A DNA stretch of 64,000 nucleotides from the NCBI RefSeq assembly GCF_033095805.1, contig NZ_CP109901.1, positions 992,001-1,056,000 on the forward strand. The letters run 5' to 3'. Under the pieces are notes generated by a model. The model had not been told where the DNA came from, did not search any database, and saw nothing but the letters and a program-made list of their open reading frames with translations. Source of the stretch: Serratia sp. UGAL515B_01 (GTDB lineage: Bacteria > Pseudomonadota > Gammaproteobacteria > Enterobacterales > Enterobacteriaceae). Every line of letters starts with the position of its first letter. The stretch's first letter is position 1. Position numbers and translations under genes: made by a program. Positions 38,139 to 49,219 of this stretch are shown piece after piece.

Positions 38139-39248
38139 TCAGGCAATTTTCCGTCGGAACATGGCATAAGCCGCACTGCCTGTCGTTGCGGTAATAACCA
38201 GCAGTGGCCACAGACTGTGCCAGATAATGCTGAAGCTGGCGTCTTTGAGATAGATTTGCTTGGTGATGTCAGTGAAGTGGCGGATAGGGTTAACCCAGGT
38301 GGCGTTTTGTAACCATATCGGCATATTCTCCACCGGAGATACATAGCCTGAAAGCAGTATCGCGGGCATCATAAACACGAATACCCCGATAAACGCCTGT
38401 TGCTGCGTGGCGCAAAGTGATGAAATCAATAATCCAAATCCCACCAAAGAAAGACCGTAAATCAGCATCGTGGCATAAAACAGCAACAGAGAACCGGCAA
38501 ACGGGATCTGGTAGGCAAAGATACCGATCAGTAGCACGATTGATGCCTGGAAGGTTGCCACAATCAGTGCAGGTACGGCTTTACCGATAAATATCTGCCA
38601 AGTTGTCAGCGGTGATACCAACAACTGTTCCAGCGTGCCTTGCTCGCGTTCGCGTGCTACCGAAAGAGAGGTCACAATCATCACGGCGATAGTGGTGATC
38701 ATGGCGATCAATGAAGGCACGACGAACCATTTGTAATCCAGATTCGGGTTATACCAGTTGCGTATCACCAGTTCGCTGTTATTCGGTTTGGCACGCCCAC
38801 CGATCAGGTCATTCTGATAATCCTGCACAATCTGCTGAACGTAGTTGGCTGCTATCTGCGCGCTGTTGGAGTTGCGACCATCAAGGATCAGCTGAAGCTG
38901 TGCCGTATTACCGTTAGCAATATCGCGCGAAAAGTTGGCCGGGAAACGGAGCAGCAACAGTGCCTTTTGGTTATCGATAGTGGTTTTGATCTCCTGCTGA
39001 TTGCGTAGCAATAGCATGTGAGAAAACGCTTTGGCCTTGGCAACACGCTGAGTCAGTTCGATGGAATGAGGACCACTGTCTTCACTGTAAACCGCAACGG
39101 TGGCGTTAGTGACTTCGAGCGTTGCGGCGAAAGGGAACAGCAGTACCTGCAGCAACACCGGCATCACCAGAATTGCGCGGGTCTGCGGATCGCGCAGTAG
39201 CGACTGCATTTCTTTAACGATTAATGTCCAAAGGCGATGAAACATCAT
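38139..39248 (-). CDS. ybhR: ABC-2 type permease YbhR
   Basis: 369 residues, last gene of ybhGFSR. N-terminal helix ([23 protein letters not shown]), a long periplasmic part, then five helices with the ABC-2 signature ([52 protein letters not shown]). It pairs with YbhS and the YbhF ATPase; in E. coli this complex is linked to Na+/H+ or drug export. ATG 39248 lies 7 bp after ybhS. Confidence 0.9.
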   Translation of the reverse strand: MMFHRLWTLIVKEMQSLLRDPQTRAILVMPVLLQVLLFPFAATLEVTNATVAVYSEDSGPHSIELTQRVAKAKAFSHMLLLRNQQEIKTTIDNQKALLLLRFPANFSRDIANGNTAQLQLILDGRNSNSAQIAANYVQQIVQDYQNDLIGGRAKPNNSELVIRNWYNPNLDYKWFVVPSLIAMITTIAVMIVTSLSVAREREQGTLEQLLVSPLTTWQIFIGKAVPALIVATFQASIVLLIGIFAYQIPFAGSLLLFYATMLIYGLSLVGFGLLISSLCATQQQAFIGVFVFMMPAILLSGYVSPVENMPIWLQNATWVNPIRHFTDITKQIYLKDASFSIIWHSLWPLLVITATTGSAAYAMFRRKIA

Positions 39249-39255
39249 TCCCCCC

Positions 39256-40392
39256 TTAGTCCAGTCGCCGTGGTGTTTTCCAGGCCGTCAGGCCGATAAA
39301 CACCACGGCTGAGGCGATCAAAAATAGCAGGTTAATTATCAGCACCGTGCCGATATTACCCGCCAGAAACAGTGTTTGCAGCGTACTGACAAAGTAACGG
39401 GCCGGTATGATATAGGTCACCGCACGCACGATGGCAGGCATACTGTCGATTTGAAAGATGAATCCGGAGAGCATGATTGAAGGTAAAAAGGCGGCGTTCA
39501 GTGCCACCATCGCCGCATTGAACTGGTTACGGGTGAGTGTTGAAATCAGCAGTCCCATACCAAGGGTGCTGGCCAAAAACAAACTACTGATAACAAAAAG
39601 GATCAGTAATGACCCCCGGTAGGGTACGCCGAGCACAAATACTGAAACGACCATGCAGAGCATCATGGCGATCATACCCAGGAAGTAATAAGGCACCAGT
39701 TTAGACAGCAGTAATTCACTACGTCTGACTTGAGTTGAGAGTAGAGCCTCCATGGTGCCACGTTCCCACTCGCGTGCAATGACCAGCGAAGTTAAAATGG
39801 CCCCAATCACCGTCATAATGATGGTGATTGCACCGGGAATGATAAAGTGTCTGCTGAGCGCGGCGGGGTTAAACCAGTAACGCATTTGAATTTCAATCAG
39901 TGGTTTCTCGTCTCGCCCCCTATCGGTGGCACGTTGTTGCTGCCAAATTTGCCAGACGCCCTGGACATAGCTTTGGACAAAATTAGCGGTATTGGGTTCG
40001 CTGCCATCGGTAATCACCTGTAGTGGTGCTCGGTCATAAGGCCGTGCCAAATGCTCGGCAAAATCGTCGGGTATAACCACGAGGCCACGGATGCTCCCAG
40101 CCTGCATCATCTGAATTAATTGCTGCCGGTTATCGCTGACGGTGGGTTGAATATAAGGCGAGCCAATAAAGGTATTGGCTAGGTCGTGGGCTTCTTCACT
40201 TTTTTGTTCCATCAGTATCCCGAGTCGCAGCTTGCTGGAATCCAGGTTAATACCGTAGCCAAAAATAAAAAGCAGCATCAACGGGATAACGAAGGCAATC
40301 AACCCACTACTGGGATCGCGTAGGATCTGCCGCGTTTCTTTCAGGCACAGTGCCCGCAGGCGTCGCCAGGAAAAACCGTTATCGCTGCTCAT
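39256..40392 (-). CDS. ybhS: ABC-2 type permease YbhS
   Basis: 378 residues, paralogue of YbhR with the same layout: one N-terminal helix ([19 protein letters not shown]), periplasmic domain, then ABC-2 helices ([48 protein letters not shown]). Overlaps ybhF by 4 bp. Confidence 0.92.
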   Translation of the reverse strand: MSSDNGFSWRRLRALCLKETRQILRDPSSGLIAFVIPLMLLFIFGYGINLDSSKLRLGILMEQKSEEAHDLANTFIGSPYIQPTVSDNRQQLIQMMQAGSIRGLVVIPDDFAEHLARPYDRAPLQVITDGSEPNTANFVQSYVQGVWQIWQQQRATDRGRDEKPLIEIQMRYWFNPAALSRHFIIPGAITIIMTVIGAILTSLVIAREWERGTMEALLSTQVRRSELLLSKLVPYYFLGMIAMMLCMVVSVFVLGVPYRGSLLILFVISSLFLASTLGMGLLISTLTRNQFNAAMVALNAAFLPSIMLSGFIFQIDSMPAIVRAVTYIIPARYFVSTLQTLFLAGNIGTVLIINLLFLIASAVVFIGLTAWKTPRRLD

Positions 40393-42128
40393 ACTGTTTC
40401 CTCGCGGTCATAACCTTGCACCAGTTCGATAAACGCCTGTTCCATCGAGGGTGACGGGTATTGCTCGCTGGCTACTTGGTTTTTGAGATCGTCAGGCGTA
40501 CCGGCAGCGATGATTTTGCCGCGATACACCAGCCCGATGCGATCGCAATATTCCGCTTCATCCATAAAGTGGGTGGTGACCATGACCGTTACCCCTTTAT
40601 CCACCATTCCATTGATATGTAGCCAGAATTCACGCCGCGTTAGCGGGTCGACACCGGAGGTGGGTTCATCAAGGAACAGAATGTCCGGTTCGTGCATCAG
40701 TGCGCAGGCTAACGCCAGCCGCTGTTTAAACCCCAATGGCAGGGAGTCTGGCGTTTGGTTGAGGATCGGACCGAAGTTGAAAGCGGTAGACATATCATTA
40801 ATTTTGTCGCGCTGCCTCTTGCCACTCAGACCGTAAACGCCGGAAAAGAACTTCAGATTCTGTGCTACCGTCAGGTTGCTGTACAGAGAGAACTTTTGCG
40901 CCATGTAGCCAAGATGCTGGCGTGCTTTACCTGAGCTGCTTTTCAGATCCATGCCCAGCACCAGAGCTTTACCTGCGCTGGGCACCAATAAGCCACACAT
41001 CATTTTGAAGGTGGTGGATTTACCTGCACCGTTAGGGCCGAGTAAGCCAAAAATTTCGCCGCGTTTTACTTTGAAATCAACATGGTCGGTTGCAATGAAG
41101 TGACCAAACTTTTTCGTCAGGTCTTGCGCTTCGATCACGGTTTCTGTGCTGTTACCTGCCAAGGTTGGTATGATTTCAGCCAAGGCGGATTTGCTGTTCG
41201 GGCCACCGCCCAACAGATCGATAAACGCATCTTCAAAACGGGGCGCCGCTTCTGTCAGTTCTGCATCTGGAAGTTCCAACTGCTGTAATAACCGTTGATG
41301 ATCTTCACCCTGTTTGAGGATCAGCCGCAGATACTTGCCCTGGATCACGCCGTCGCTCACCGAAGGTAAACAGATCGCACGTTGCAGCAGTGCACGGCGG
41401 CTACCGGCAGGTGCCGTAATCAAAACCGTTCGTCCGGTCATGCGTTGAGTGAGCTGCTGTGGAGTACCGCTGAACAGCAATTCCCCCTCATTCATCAGCA
41501 GTACTTCGCGACATTGTTCTGCTTCATCCAGATAAGAGGTACTCCATAGGATCAGCATGCCGTCGCTAGCCAGTTCATGCACCATGCGCCACAATTCACG
41601 GCGTGAAATAGGATCAACCCCGACGCCGGGTTCATCCAGCAATAGCACCTGAGGTTTCCCAACTAACGTACAGGCCAGCCCAAGTTTTTGCTTCATACCG
41701 CCGGAAAGCTTACCAGCCAATCGTTCAGTAAAACGAGTCAGGTCGGTAAACGTCAGCAGCCTGTCAAATGTCTGTTGACGTAAATCGCCGGTAACGCCGC
41801 GCAGATCGGCATACAAAGTCAGGTTTTCCATTACGGTCAGATCTTCATACAGTCCGAACTTTTGCGGCATATAACCGAGAATGGCATGCAACTGATGGTC
41901 CTGAGCGATTGGCTCCAACCCGGCAACGCACAACTTGCCGCGGCTGGGTTTCAGCAACCCTGCCAACATGCGTAGCAAGGTGGTTTTACCTGCGCCATCC
42001 GGGCCAACCAACCCTATCACTGCGCCACTGTGTAACGTTGCCGTCAGGCTGGCTACCGCTGGCTTATCGAGTGATGGAAAGCATTTTTCCAACGCTTTCA
42101 GTTCAATCGTATGTCCGAGTGTCATCAC
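40389..42128 (-). CDS. ybhF: Double-ATPase ABC protein YbhF
   Basis: 579 residues with two nucleotide-binding domains. First: Walker [10 protein letters not shown], signature [12 protein letters not shown], Walker [14 protein letters not shown]. Second: GPNGAGKST, then [12 protein letters not shown] (signature LSGGQ degenerate to LPLGF), [13 protein letters not shown]. One composite active site may therefore be weakened. It energises YbhSR. Between ybhG and ybhS. Confidence 0.93.
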   Translation of the reverse strand: MMTLGHTIELKALEKCFPSLDKPAVASLTATLHSGAVIGLVGPDGAGKTTLLRMLAGLLKPSRGKLCVAGLEPIAQDHQLHAILGYMPQKFGLYEDLTVMENLTLYADLRGVTGDLRQQTFDRLLTFTDLTRFTERLAGKLSGGMKQKLGLACTLVGKPQVLLLDEPGVGVDPISRRELWRMVHELASDGMLILWSTSYLDEAEQCREVLLMNEGELLFSGTPQQLTQRMTGRTVLITAPAGSRRALLQRAICLPSVSDGVIQGKYLRLILKQGEDHQRLLQQLELPDAELTEAAPRFEDAFIDLLGGGPNSKSALAEIIPTLAGNSTETVIEAQDLTKKFGHFIATDHVDFKVKRGEIFGLLGPNGAGKSTTFKMMCGLLVPSAGKALVLGMDLKSSSGKARQHLGYMAQKFSLYSNLTVAQNLKFFSGVYGLSGKRQRDKINDMSTAFNFGPILNQTPDSLPLGFKQRLALACALMHEPDILFLDEPTSGVDPLTRREFWLHINGMVDKGVTVMVTTHFMDEAEYCDRIGLVYRGKIIAAGTPDDLKNQVASEQYPSPSMEQAFIELVQGYDREETV

Positions 42129-42134
42129 TGTTCC

Positions 42135-43121
42135 CTACGGCTTGGCGAAGTTGACAGTGACGGGCATTCCTTGACGTAAAGCGTCATCGGCATCGGTGAC
42201 GATGATCCGCAAGCGATAGACCAGATCGGTGCGCAGGTCCGGGGTTTCTACGGTTTTAGGGGTGAACTCTGCGGTGGGTGAAACAAAACCAATCTTACCG
42301 TGATACGGTTTGCCTGGACGGCTGTCGGTAAATATTTGCAGCTCGGTGCCTGGTTGGGCGCTGCCCAGGTGAGCCTCGTTGATATAGGCACGCACCCAGA
42401 CGGGCTTGGTCAAAGAGAGGGTAAATACCGTATTGCCGGGGCTGAGCATGGTGCCCGGCTCGACGGCACGTGTCATTACCCGGCCAACAGAAGGGGAGAG
42501 TAACGTTGTGTCTTGCAGATCCAACTGAGCCTGTGCCAATGACGCCTCGGTCAGTGCCAGGTTGGCTTTGGCCTCTTCGATCTCCTGCGGGCGGTTACCG
42601 CTGAGATATTGTGACAATTTGTCTTTTGATGCTTGTAGGTTGGCCTGGGCCTGGTTACGTAAGGTTCGGGCATCTTCCAATGCGTCGGCAGAAGTGGCTT
42701 TTTTCGCCCAGAGAGCCTGTTGGCGCTGGAAGAAACTCTCAGCATAGTTGAATGCCGAAAGGCGCTGTGTGACTTCTGATCGCACCTGAGCAATTTCTTC
42801 ATCACGATAACCAGCCTGCAATAATGCCAGTTTGGCTTTGGCACTGGTCACATTGGCCTGAGCTTGCTGCAATGCGTTGAGGTAAGGCGTGTCATCCAGC
42901 TTGCCGAGTAATTGCCCCGGTGCCACGCTGTCCCCCTCGTCCACTGCCAAGGTTGCTAATCGACCACCAACACGGAAGCTCAGGTTCACCGTACGGATAT
43001 CCACATTGCCGTAAAGCCTCAGGGGGGCGTCTTGCTGCTGTTGGTAATACCAGAAGCTATAGGCTGCAGCGGCAATCAGCACAATGAGTACGCCTACGAA
43101 GGTCATTTTCTTCTTGTTCAT
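42135..43121 (-). CDS. ybhG: HlyD-family membrane fusion protein YbhG
   Basis: 328 residues. One N-terminal membrane anchor ([19 protein letters not shown]), lipoyl halves ([15 protein letters not shown] and [14 protein letters not shown]) around a long coiled hairpin rich in Ala/Gln, then a beta-barrel domain. It links the YbhFSR pump to the outer membrane. First gene of the operon; in E. coli the TetR gene cecR precedes it, but here none is found. Confidence 0.92.
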   Translation of the reverse strand: MNKKKMTFVGVLIVLIAAAAYSFWYYQQQQDAPLRLYGNVDIRTVNLSFRVGGRLATLAVDEGDSVAPGQLLGKLDDTPYLNALQQAQANVTSAKAKLALLQAGYRDEEIAQVRSEVTQRLSAFNYAESFFQRQQALWAKKATSADALEDARTLRNQAQANLQASKDKLSQYLSGNRPQEIEEAKANLALTEASLAQAQLDLQDTTLLSPSVGRVMTRAVEPGTMLSPGNTVFTLSLTKPVWVRAYINEAHLGSAQPGTELQIFTDSRPGKPYHGKIGFVSPTAEFTPKTVETPDLRTDLVYRLRIIVTDADDALRQGMPVTVNFAKP

Positions 43122-43670
43122 AATACTCCCTGCCAGAGTTATACCGACTTCACTTTATCAGAAGGGGACAGTCTGTCGCCTGTTTACTCCAGCTATCAGT
43201 CGCCATTCAATCTGGCGCGCTTCGCTATTTGACGGGTTTTTACTCGATGAGGCTGTTAGGGGCCAAGTTACTGCAATATGCAGGTAAACTGCAACCGAGC
43301 AAAATCAGACTCGCGCTGCTCCTGCTGGAGTGTTTTATCGATAACAAATACTCTGACTACCTGTATCCATCGTCCTCCAAGTTGCTGCGTTACTCGGCCT
43401 GTCTACTAGCCTCCTTCCTTCAGGGACGCAGTAAGCTGCGTTTAAATCGTTCTAGGCAGGTTTGCCACTCACCCTAGCTTTTCCATTTCGATTTCTGCTA
43501 TAATTTGTACTGGTGCACTGCAGTTTGTGCCAAATCCCTCGAGGCCATGCCGAGGATATGCCGCTAACACAAACGTGAGCATTTCCTTATGTCCCGTCTG
43601 ATCTTCCTCCCAGGAAACTGCACCGAACAACATTGTTCAGGTTAGGGAGGATCTGGAGTCTTTCTCTACT
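43122..43670. other. ybhG-rhlE intergenic region without cecR
   Basis: 549 bp. No TetR-family gene or recognisable remnant. The part around 43365-43420 (CTGTATCCATCGTCCTCCAAGTTGCTGCG) resembles chromosomal palindromic repeats of Serratia and Yersinia. The part from about 43499 is the rhlE promoter and leader. Confidence 0.6.
43499..43670 (+). promoter_or_regulatory. rhlE promoter (-10 TATAAT) and long structured leader
   Basis: TATAAT at 43499-43504 is a perfect -10 box; the -35 is poor. The resulting leader of about 160 nt contains CCTCG-a-GGC/GCC-GAGG and a long-range pair TCCTCCC (43605-43611) with GGGAGGA (43645-43651), which lies just before the rhlE ribosome site (GGAG, 43655-43658). 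Folding could limit translation. This is inference from pairing only. Confidence 0.4.
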
Positions 43671-45017
43671 ATGTCATTTGAAAACCTCGGCTTAAGTGCT
43701 GAAATTCTGCGCGCTGTTGAAGAACAGGGCTACCGTGAACCTACTCCCATTCAACGCCAGGCTATTCCCGTTGTGTTGGAAGGTCGTGACCTGATGGCCA
43801 GCGCTCAGACTGGCACCGGTAAAACTGCTGGTTTTACCTTGCCGTTGTTGCAACTGTTGAGTAAGCACGATCACCCAACTAAAGGCCGACGCCCTGTACG
43901 TGCGTTGATCCTGACGCCAACCCGTGAACTGGCTGCACAAATCGGTGAAAACGTTGATGCTTACAGTAAACACCTGCGCTTACGTTCGCTGGTGGTATTT
44001 GGTGGTGTGAGCATCAATCCGCAGATGATGAAACTGCGTGGCGGCGTCGACATTCTGGTGGCTACACCAGGCCGTCTGCTAGATCTGGAACATCAGAACG
44101 CCGTTGATCTGTCCAAAATTGAAATTTTAGTGTTGGATGAAGCTGACCGTATGTTGGATATGGGCTTTATCCATGATATCCGTCGCGTGCTGGCCAAACT
44201 TCCTGCCAAGCGTCAAAACCTGCTTTTCTCTGCAACGTTCTCAGACGAGATCAAAACGTTAGCAGGTAAGTTGCTGCATAATCCGGCATCGGTCGAAGTA
44301 GCGCGCCGTAATACCGCTTCTGAACAAATTGAGCAAAGTGTTCACTTCGTTGATAAAAAACGTAAGCGCGAACTGCTTTCACAAATGATTGGTGAAGGTG
44401 ACTGGAGACAAGTGCTGGTGTTTAACCGTACCAAGCACGGTGCAAACCATCTGGCTGAGCAGTTGAATAAAGATGGTATTACCGCTGCAGCGATCCACGG
44501 TAACAAAAGTCAGGGTGCCAGGACACGTGCGCTGGCAGACTTTAAAGAGGGTAAAATTCGTGTGCTGGTGGCAACGGATATCGCTGCGCGTGGTTTGGAC
44601 ATCGATCAACTGCCCCATGTGGTGAATTACGAATTGCCAAACGTGCCTGAAGATTATGTGCATCGTATTGGCCGTACTGGCCGTGCTGAGCGTACCGGTG
44701 AAGCGATCTCGCTGGTGTGTGTAGACGAACATAAATTGCTACGAGACATCGAGCGTTTGCTGAAGCGAGAAATACCGCGCATTGCTCTGCCGGGTTATGA
44801 ACCCGATCCTAGCATCAAGGCTGAACCGATCATCAATGGTCGTCAAGGCGGGGGACGAGGCGCTCCACGTGGTAATGGCGGTGGCCAACGCAGCGGCAGC
44901 AGCGGTGTGGCCCAGCGTGAAAATCGTGGTAGCGGTAGTGCTCGGCCACAAGGCGAGAATAAACCGCGCTCTGGTGCACCTGCGCGCCGGCCGCGTAGAA
45001 GCAGATCTGCTGAGTAA
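43671..45017 (+). CDS. rhlE: DEAD-box RNA helicase RhlE
   Basis: 448 residues. Helicase motifs in order: [14 protein letters not shown] (Q motif), [11 protein letters not shown] (I), PTRELAAQI (Ia), [11 protein letters not shown] (II), SATFS (III), [11 protein letters not shown] (V), [13 protein letters not shown] (VI). The last 60 residues are an Arg/Gly/Ser-rich RNA-binding tail ending [10 protein letters not shown]. Role in ribosome maturation and RNA turnover in related bacteria. A degenerate MITE piece begins 6 bp after the stop. Confidence 0.95.
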   Translation: MSFENLGLSAEILRAVEEQGYREPTPIQRQAIPVVLEGRDLMASAQTGTGKTAGFTLPLLQLLSKHDHPTKGRRPVRALILTPTRELAAQIGENVDAYSKHLRLRSLVVFGGVSINPQMMKLRGGVDILVATPGRLLDLEHQNAVDLSKIEILVLDEADRMLDMGFIHDIRRVLAKLPAKRQNLLFSATFSDEIKTLAGKLLHNPASVEVARRNTASEQIEQSVHFVDKKRKRELLSQMIGEGDWRQVLVFNRTKHGANHLAEQLNKDGITAAAIHGNKSQGARTRALADFKEGKIRVLVATDIAARGLDIDQLPHVVNYELPNVPEDYVHRIGRTGRAERTGEAISLVCVDEHKLLRDIERLLKREIPRIALPGYEPDPSIKAEPIINGRQGGGRGAPRGNGGGQRSGSSGVAQRENRGSGSARPQGENKPRSGAPARRPRRSRSAE

Positions 45018-45022
45018 TGGCT

Positions 45023-45150
45023 TTAGGCCGTGCCCCTGAATTGTCGACGGCGCCATCTTGGATCCAAAAGTCTCTTATCAAGCTCGACAACGCGTAGGTC
45101 GGGCTTTTGAGATCGGGCATTTGAGAATGTTGTTCGTCACTTATTTGGCA
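45023..45150 (+). mobile_element. MITE-like element, degenerate copy 3' of rhlE
   Basis: Left end TTAGGCCGTGCCCCTGAATTG, then GCGCCATC, CCAAAAGTCTCTTATCAAG, CTCGACAAC, GGGCTTTTGAG and TGTTGTTCGTCACTTATT follow the intact copy in order with two internal gaps. The right terminal repeat is not found, so the right boundary is approximate. Confidence 0.6.
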
Positions 45151-45174
45151 CAACCTTGCTTCTGACCCAGATAG

Positions 45175-45198
45175 CCGCCATCAATTGGCGGTTTTTTT
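45175..45198 (+). terminator. Rho-independent terminator after rhlE
   Basis: CCGCCA-tcaat-TGGCGG followed by seven T. It lies 158 bp after the rhlE stop, displaced from the gene by the MITE-like piece. Confidence 0.8.
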
Positions 45199-45311
45199 AC
45201 AGCGGTAAAATGGTTTACGATAAAAAACCCGATTAGATTTTATCGGCGTTGGACTTGTCTGGCACTGTCATTCACCCGTATCATTGCGCGTCTTTTTTAG
45301 CAGGGGTTGGT

Positions 45312-46241
45312 ATGCGCGTATTATTGGCTCCCATGGAGGGGGTACTCGATTCGCTGTTGCGAGAATTACTCACCGAGGTGAACGATTACGATCTCTGTAT
45401 TACTGAATTCCTACGCGTGGTCGATCAGCGACTACCAACGAAATCCTTCCACCGTTTGTGCCCAGAACTGCTTAATAACAGTCGTACGCCTTCAGGAACC
45501 CGCGTACGTGTGCAATTACTTGGTCAACACCCGCAGTGGCTGGCGGAAAACGCCGCCCAGGCTGTCGAATTAGGTTCTTACGGTGTTGATTTTAACTGCG
45601 GTTGTCCTTCTAAACATGTGAACGGCAGTGGTGGAGGGGCAACCCTTCTTAAAGATCCTGAACTGATATACCAAGGGGCGAAAGCTATGCGAGAAGCTGT
45701 GCCCATGCATTTGCCAGTAACGGTAAAGGTACGATTGGGCTGGGATTCAGATTCCCGCAGCTTTGAAATTTCCGATGCGGTAGAGCAGGCTGGTGCCACG
45801 GAAATCGCTATACATGGCCGTACCAAAGAGGACGGTTATAAAGCCGATCGTATCAACTGGCGGGCTATTGGTGAGATCCGACAACGTTTGTCTATTCCGG
45901 TCATCGCCAATGGGGAAATTTGGGATTATCAAAGCGCACAGGCTTGTTTACAGACCACCGGCTGCGAGGCGGTAATGTTGGGGCGCGGTGCGCTGAATAT
46001 TCCAAATCTGAGCCGTGTCGTGAAATATAACGAGCCGCACATGCCTTGGATTCAGGTGATGCAGTTATTACAAAAGTATATCCATCTGGAAAAACAGGGT
46101 GATACCGGGTTGTACCATGTTGCACGCATCAAGCAGTGGCTTGGCTATCTCCGCAAAGAGTATCGGGAAGCAAGCGAACTATTTACCGAGATCCGTACCT
46201 TGAATAACTCCAAGGATATAGCACGGGTGATTTGTCGTTAA
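45312..46241 (+). CDS. dusC: tRNA-dihydrouridine(16) synthase DusC
   Basis: 309 residues from ATG 45312 ([20 protein letters not shown]), which matches the E. coli start; the frame is open 21 codons upstream. FMN-dependent reduction of U16 in tRNA. Seen: [22 protein letters not shown] with the catalytic Cys, [47 protein letters not shown]. Confidence 0.94.
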   Translation: MRVLLAPMEGVLDSLLRELLTEVNDYDLCITEFLRVVDQRLPTKSFHRLCPELLNNSRTPSGTRVRVQLLGQHPQWLAENAAQAVELGSYGVDFNCGCPSKHVNGSGGGATLLKDPELIYQGAKAMREAVPMHLPVTVKVRLGWDSDSRSFEISDAVEQAGATEIAIHGRTKEDGYKADRINWRAIGEIRQRLSIPVIANGEIWDYQSAQACLQTTGCEAVMLGRGALNIPNLSRVVKYNEPHMPWIQVMQLLQKYIHLEKQGDTGLYHVARIKQWLGYLRKEYREASELFTEIRTLNNSKDIARVICR

Positions 46242-46374
46242 TCGATTTTTGACAGTCCTTTCCGAAGCCCCTGTCTGGTGTTCTTCAATGACCTGTGGTA
46301 GGGGTTCTGGCCATAGATTGGTTTTGATTTTATTTATATTTTTCGCCTTGATTGCTAATGTTTAATAAACGGGT

Positions 46375-46938
46375 CTATTCAGCCTCACGGCGACGCCACC
46401 AAAAACATAAAAGTATGATGGCGGCGATAATCAATGCGCACAATAGCAGGCTATAGAGCTTTGTTTCGGTGTCGTTAAGGAATTTACCGATCGCCTGACC
46501 GCCATAATAACCAAGTAGTACGAAAATAATTGCCCACAGTATAGCGCCCAGAATATTCAGCGGGACGAAACGAGAAGGGGGCAATTTACTGGCCCCGATC
46601 AGTACTGGGCCAATAATACGGAATCCATACATAAAACGGACACCAATCACAAATAAGATAGGGTGTTTCGCAATCAGTTTCTGAGCCCGCTTGATACGTG
46701 ATTGCTGATGTTTCACGCGAGCGAACACCCGGATACCGAAGTAACGGCCGGCAAAGTAGAGTAATTGATCACCTAAGGTTCCACCAAGTACAGCCACGAC
46801 CATTACCCAGGGTAACTGTAAAAGCCCGTTGTGTGCGGCAATGCCTCCTAACAGGGTGATAGTTTCCCCTTCTAGCAGGCATCCAATAAGTATTACCCAG
46901 TAACCATACTGTGCAATGTAATGGCTCAAGTCTGTCAT
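46375..46938 (-). CDS. yohD: DedA-family membrane protein YohD
   Basis: 187 residues. DedA signature: E in LEGETITLLGGIAAHNG, GDQLLYFAGRYFG, and RFMYGFRIIGPVLIGASKLPPSRF with the conserved arginines, then re-entrant and C-terminal helices. DedA proteins act in lipid carrier recycling and membrane homeostasis. It matches E. coli YohD, whose neighbours there (yohC, pbpG, dusC) also appear in this window. Confidence 0.9.
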   Translation of the reverse strand: MTDLSHYIAQYGYWVILIGCLLEGETITLLGGIAAHNGLLQLPWVMVVAVLGGTLGDQLLYFAGRYFGIRVFARVKHQQSRIKRAQKLIAKHPILFVIGVRFMYGFRIIGPVLIGASKLPPSRFVPLNILGAILWAIIFVLLGYYGGQAIGKFLNDTETKLYSLLLCALIIAAIILLCFWWRRREAE

Positions 46939-47168
46939 TACGACCCCTTACAACAAAGAGGTGTGATTATAACCGCCATACGTTGTTGGAGATATAGTCC
47001 TTCAGCTACTGAGTTACCAAGCTTATGAGCTCATCTTTGAGGCTCATTCTGTCTGTAGGGTAAGCACCGTTCAAATCGGTTATTGACAGATTTATTGCTC
47101 CGTTGCAGCCTACCTATATGTTGAAGTAACTTGAGGATAAACTCATCCGACAAAAACATGGAACAGTT

Positions 47169-48488
47169 ATGTTTAAGGTTCTTCTTTGGTTAGTCTTAAC
47201 TCTGTTTTCAGGGTGTGGGGTGGTTATTTATGCTTTACAGCAGCAATATGAGGATCAATCAGTAACCTACCGTATCTTATATCGGGAGGTAACGGTTAAG
47301 TTATCCCAGGCTGAGACAATACTTTCGTTACTGTCAGTGGCAAGCGATCCTTCCATCGTACAACAAAAATTCCCGCAAATTCTTGCCTGGAAACCACTGC
47401 CAAAAGAAGCAACGACTAAAACGTTAAGGTCGGCAGATAATGGTACTTATTGGTTGGAAAATCAAAGTTTTGCACTGTTGATTGATCCCCAACTGTTATT
47501 GGCTGATATTCCTCAAATTCACTCTTTTAAACATATAATCATGAGCTGGCATAATATGCCGTTGTTTGAAATAGGGGAGGGTGGAAAGTCCACTTTTTGG
47601 CAATGGCATAAAGGAATAAGCAGCAATTTACAACCCTTTGAGTTATCTGCGTATAACAATCCCGATTGGTTAGACTTACCTTGGTCACTACTTTTACTGC
47701 TGTCTGTTATTTGGGCCATTGTCGTTTATTTCATCGGTCAGTATCGTATTAAAAAGCGCCAGCATAGTATTGCTGTTCAGCGTGAACACTTCTCAGAACT
47801 GACTCGGCTTAATGCTATGGGGGAAATCACTACTGGTATTATTCATGAACTCAACCAACCGTTGACTGCTGTGCTCAGTTATAACCAGGCTGCACTGCGC
47901 TTGATTAGTCAGCAACAAACGAACAAAGTGGCACCGTTGCTTGATGCGGCCGTGATACAAATAAAACGTATTAGTACGCTGTTATTGCATTTTCGACAAA
48001 AACTGACTCTTGAACAGGTGGCTTTTCAGGAGGTTAATTTCAGTGGGGTCTGGCGGCGTGTTACGATGTTATTAGAAAATGATATCAATCAGGGTAAGGT
48101 AAAAATAATCAACCAGATGCCAGAGTCTTTACCCACTCTGCGTGCCGATCCTCTTTGGATTGAGCAAATATTCCATAACATTGTGTCAAATGCTATCCAA
48201 GCGCAACAACATAATAATGCTTCTTGTGCTTGGGTGGCTATCACCGCTGATCATTCAGATCAAGGCATAACGCTGGTAATTACAGACGGTGGTCCAGGAT
48301 TATCTGAGCAAGCTCTGCAACAGGTATTTATTCCCTTTTTTACAACCCGTCATGAAGGGTTGGGGTTAGGCATGGCACTGACTGAAACTTTGGTTCAAAG
48401 GCTTAATGGTAGTATTAAAGCGGAAAACATCATCGGGCAAGGAGCCTGTTTTACGTTATGGTTTCCTTTTAATACTCAGGAGGCGTAA
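47169..48488 (+). CDS. Sensor histidine kinase (FixL/TtrS-like)
   Basis: 439 residues. Helix 1 at 2-22, a periplasmic sensor region of about 150 residues without a recognised domain, helix 2 at 172-190, then a kinase core: phospho-acceptor His226 in GIIHELNQPLTAVLSY, N box FHNIVSNAIQAQ, G1 ITDGGPGLS, G2 GLGLGMALTETLVQRLNG. It overlaps the response-regulator gene by one base. The signal is unknown. Confidence 0.88.
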   Translation: MFKVLLWLVLTLFSGCGVVIYALQQQYEDQSVTYRILYREVTVKLSQAETILSLLSVASDPSIVQQKFPQILAWKPLPKEATTKTLRSADNGTYWLENQSFALLIDPQLLLADIPQIHSFKHIIMSWHNMPLFEIGEGGKSTFWQWHKGISSNLQPFELSAYNNPDWLDLPWSLLLLLSVIWAIVVYFIGQYRIKKRQHSIAVQREHFSELTRLNAMGEITTGIIHELNQPLTAVLSYNQAALRLISQQQTNKVAPLLDAAVIQIKRISTLLLHFRQKLTLEQVAFQEVNFSGVWRRVTMLLENDINQGKVKIINQMPESLPTLRADPLWIEQIFHNIVSNAIQAQQHNNASCAWVAITADHSDQGITLVITDGGPGLSEQALQQVFIPFFTTRHEGLGLGMALTETLVQRLNGSIKAENIIGQGACFTLWFPFNTQEA

Positions 48489-49111
48489 TGGAGCAATTTA
48501 TTTATCTGATTGATGATGATCAGGCTATCCGTTGTTCGCTTAGTTCATTATTGGAAACGATGGGCTGGCAAACTGCTGTCTACGAAAATATCGTTGATTT
48601 TCAGCAAAAGGCTGGTGAACCCAGAGAACTCTCCGGTTGTCTACTGTTGGATATACGCATGCCGGGAAAAAGCGGCTTGGCTTACCTTGAGCAGTTGCGA
48701 CAACAAGGCTTGGAAATTCCTGTCATTATTATGACCGGGCACGGAAATATTGAACTCTGTCGCCGCGCTTTCAAAAATGGCGCTTTTGAATTCTTGACCA
48801 AACCTATTGATGCGGATCTGTTGATTGAAACTGTAGGCAGTGCGTTGGAACACCAGTATATATTGCGGAAAGAGCAGCAAGAATTGGCTGAGTTGGAGGA
48901 TAAAATCAATAAACTGTCAGCGAGGGAGTATGAAGTAACCAAGTTGATTATGGAAGGTAAGTCCAGTAAAGAAATTGCCAATGATTTGGCACTCTCTCCA
49001 CGAACGGTAGAGGCGCATCGTGCCAGGTTGTTTGCAAAGCTGGATATCAATTCCTCGATAAAACTAATGAAAATCTATGGCGGATTATTTTCGCTGGAAA
49101 GGGTTAAGTAA
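48488..49111 (+). CDS. FixJ/TtrR-type response regulator
   Basis: 207 residues. Receiver domain with acidic pair (IDDD), phospho-acceptor Asp55 in LLLDIRMPGKSG, MTGHGN and FLTKPID; linker; LuxR-type helix-turn-helix at about 140-200 (LSAREYEVTKLIMEGKSSKEIANDLALSPRTVEAHRARLF). Partner of the upstream kinase. A perfect palindrome 3 bp after its stop, upstream of an outer-membrane protein gene, is a candidate target. Confidence 0.9.
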   Translation: MEQFIYLIDDDQAIRCSLSSLLETMGWQTAVYENIVDFQQKAGEPRELSGCLLLDIRMPGKSGLAYLEQLRQQGLEIPVIIMTGHGNIELCRRAFKNGAFEFLTKPIDADLLIETVGSALEHQYILRKEQQELAELEDKINKLSAREYEVTKLIMEGKSSKEIANDLALSPRTVEAHRARLFAKLDINSSIKLMKIYGGLFSLERVK

Positions 49112-49114
49112 AAA

Positions 49115-49132
49115 TACCTAATTAATTAGGTA
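49115..49132. promoter_or_regulatory. Perfect 18-bp palindrome upstream of the outer-membrane barrel gene
   Basis: TACCTAATTAATTAGGTA, exactly self-complementary, in the 108-bp gap between response-regulator stop and barrel start. LuxR-type regulators bind dyads of this size, so it may be the operator. It is less suited as a terminator because the stem would have no proper loop and no T-run. Confidence 0.5.
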
Positions 49133-49219
49133 ATGGTACGAATTGCTCTGCTTTTCCGAGCCGGTTATGTTATCTGAACATTTTTTTCTTCATAAATAAC
49201 CTTTTCAAGCGAGGGATGC

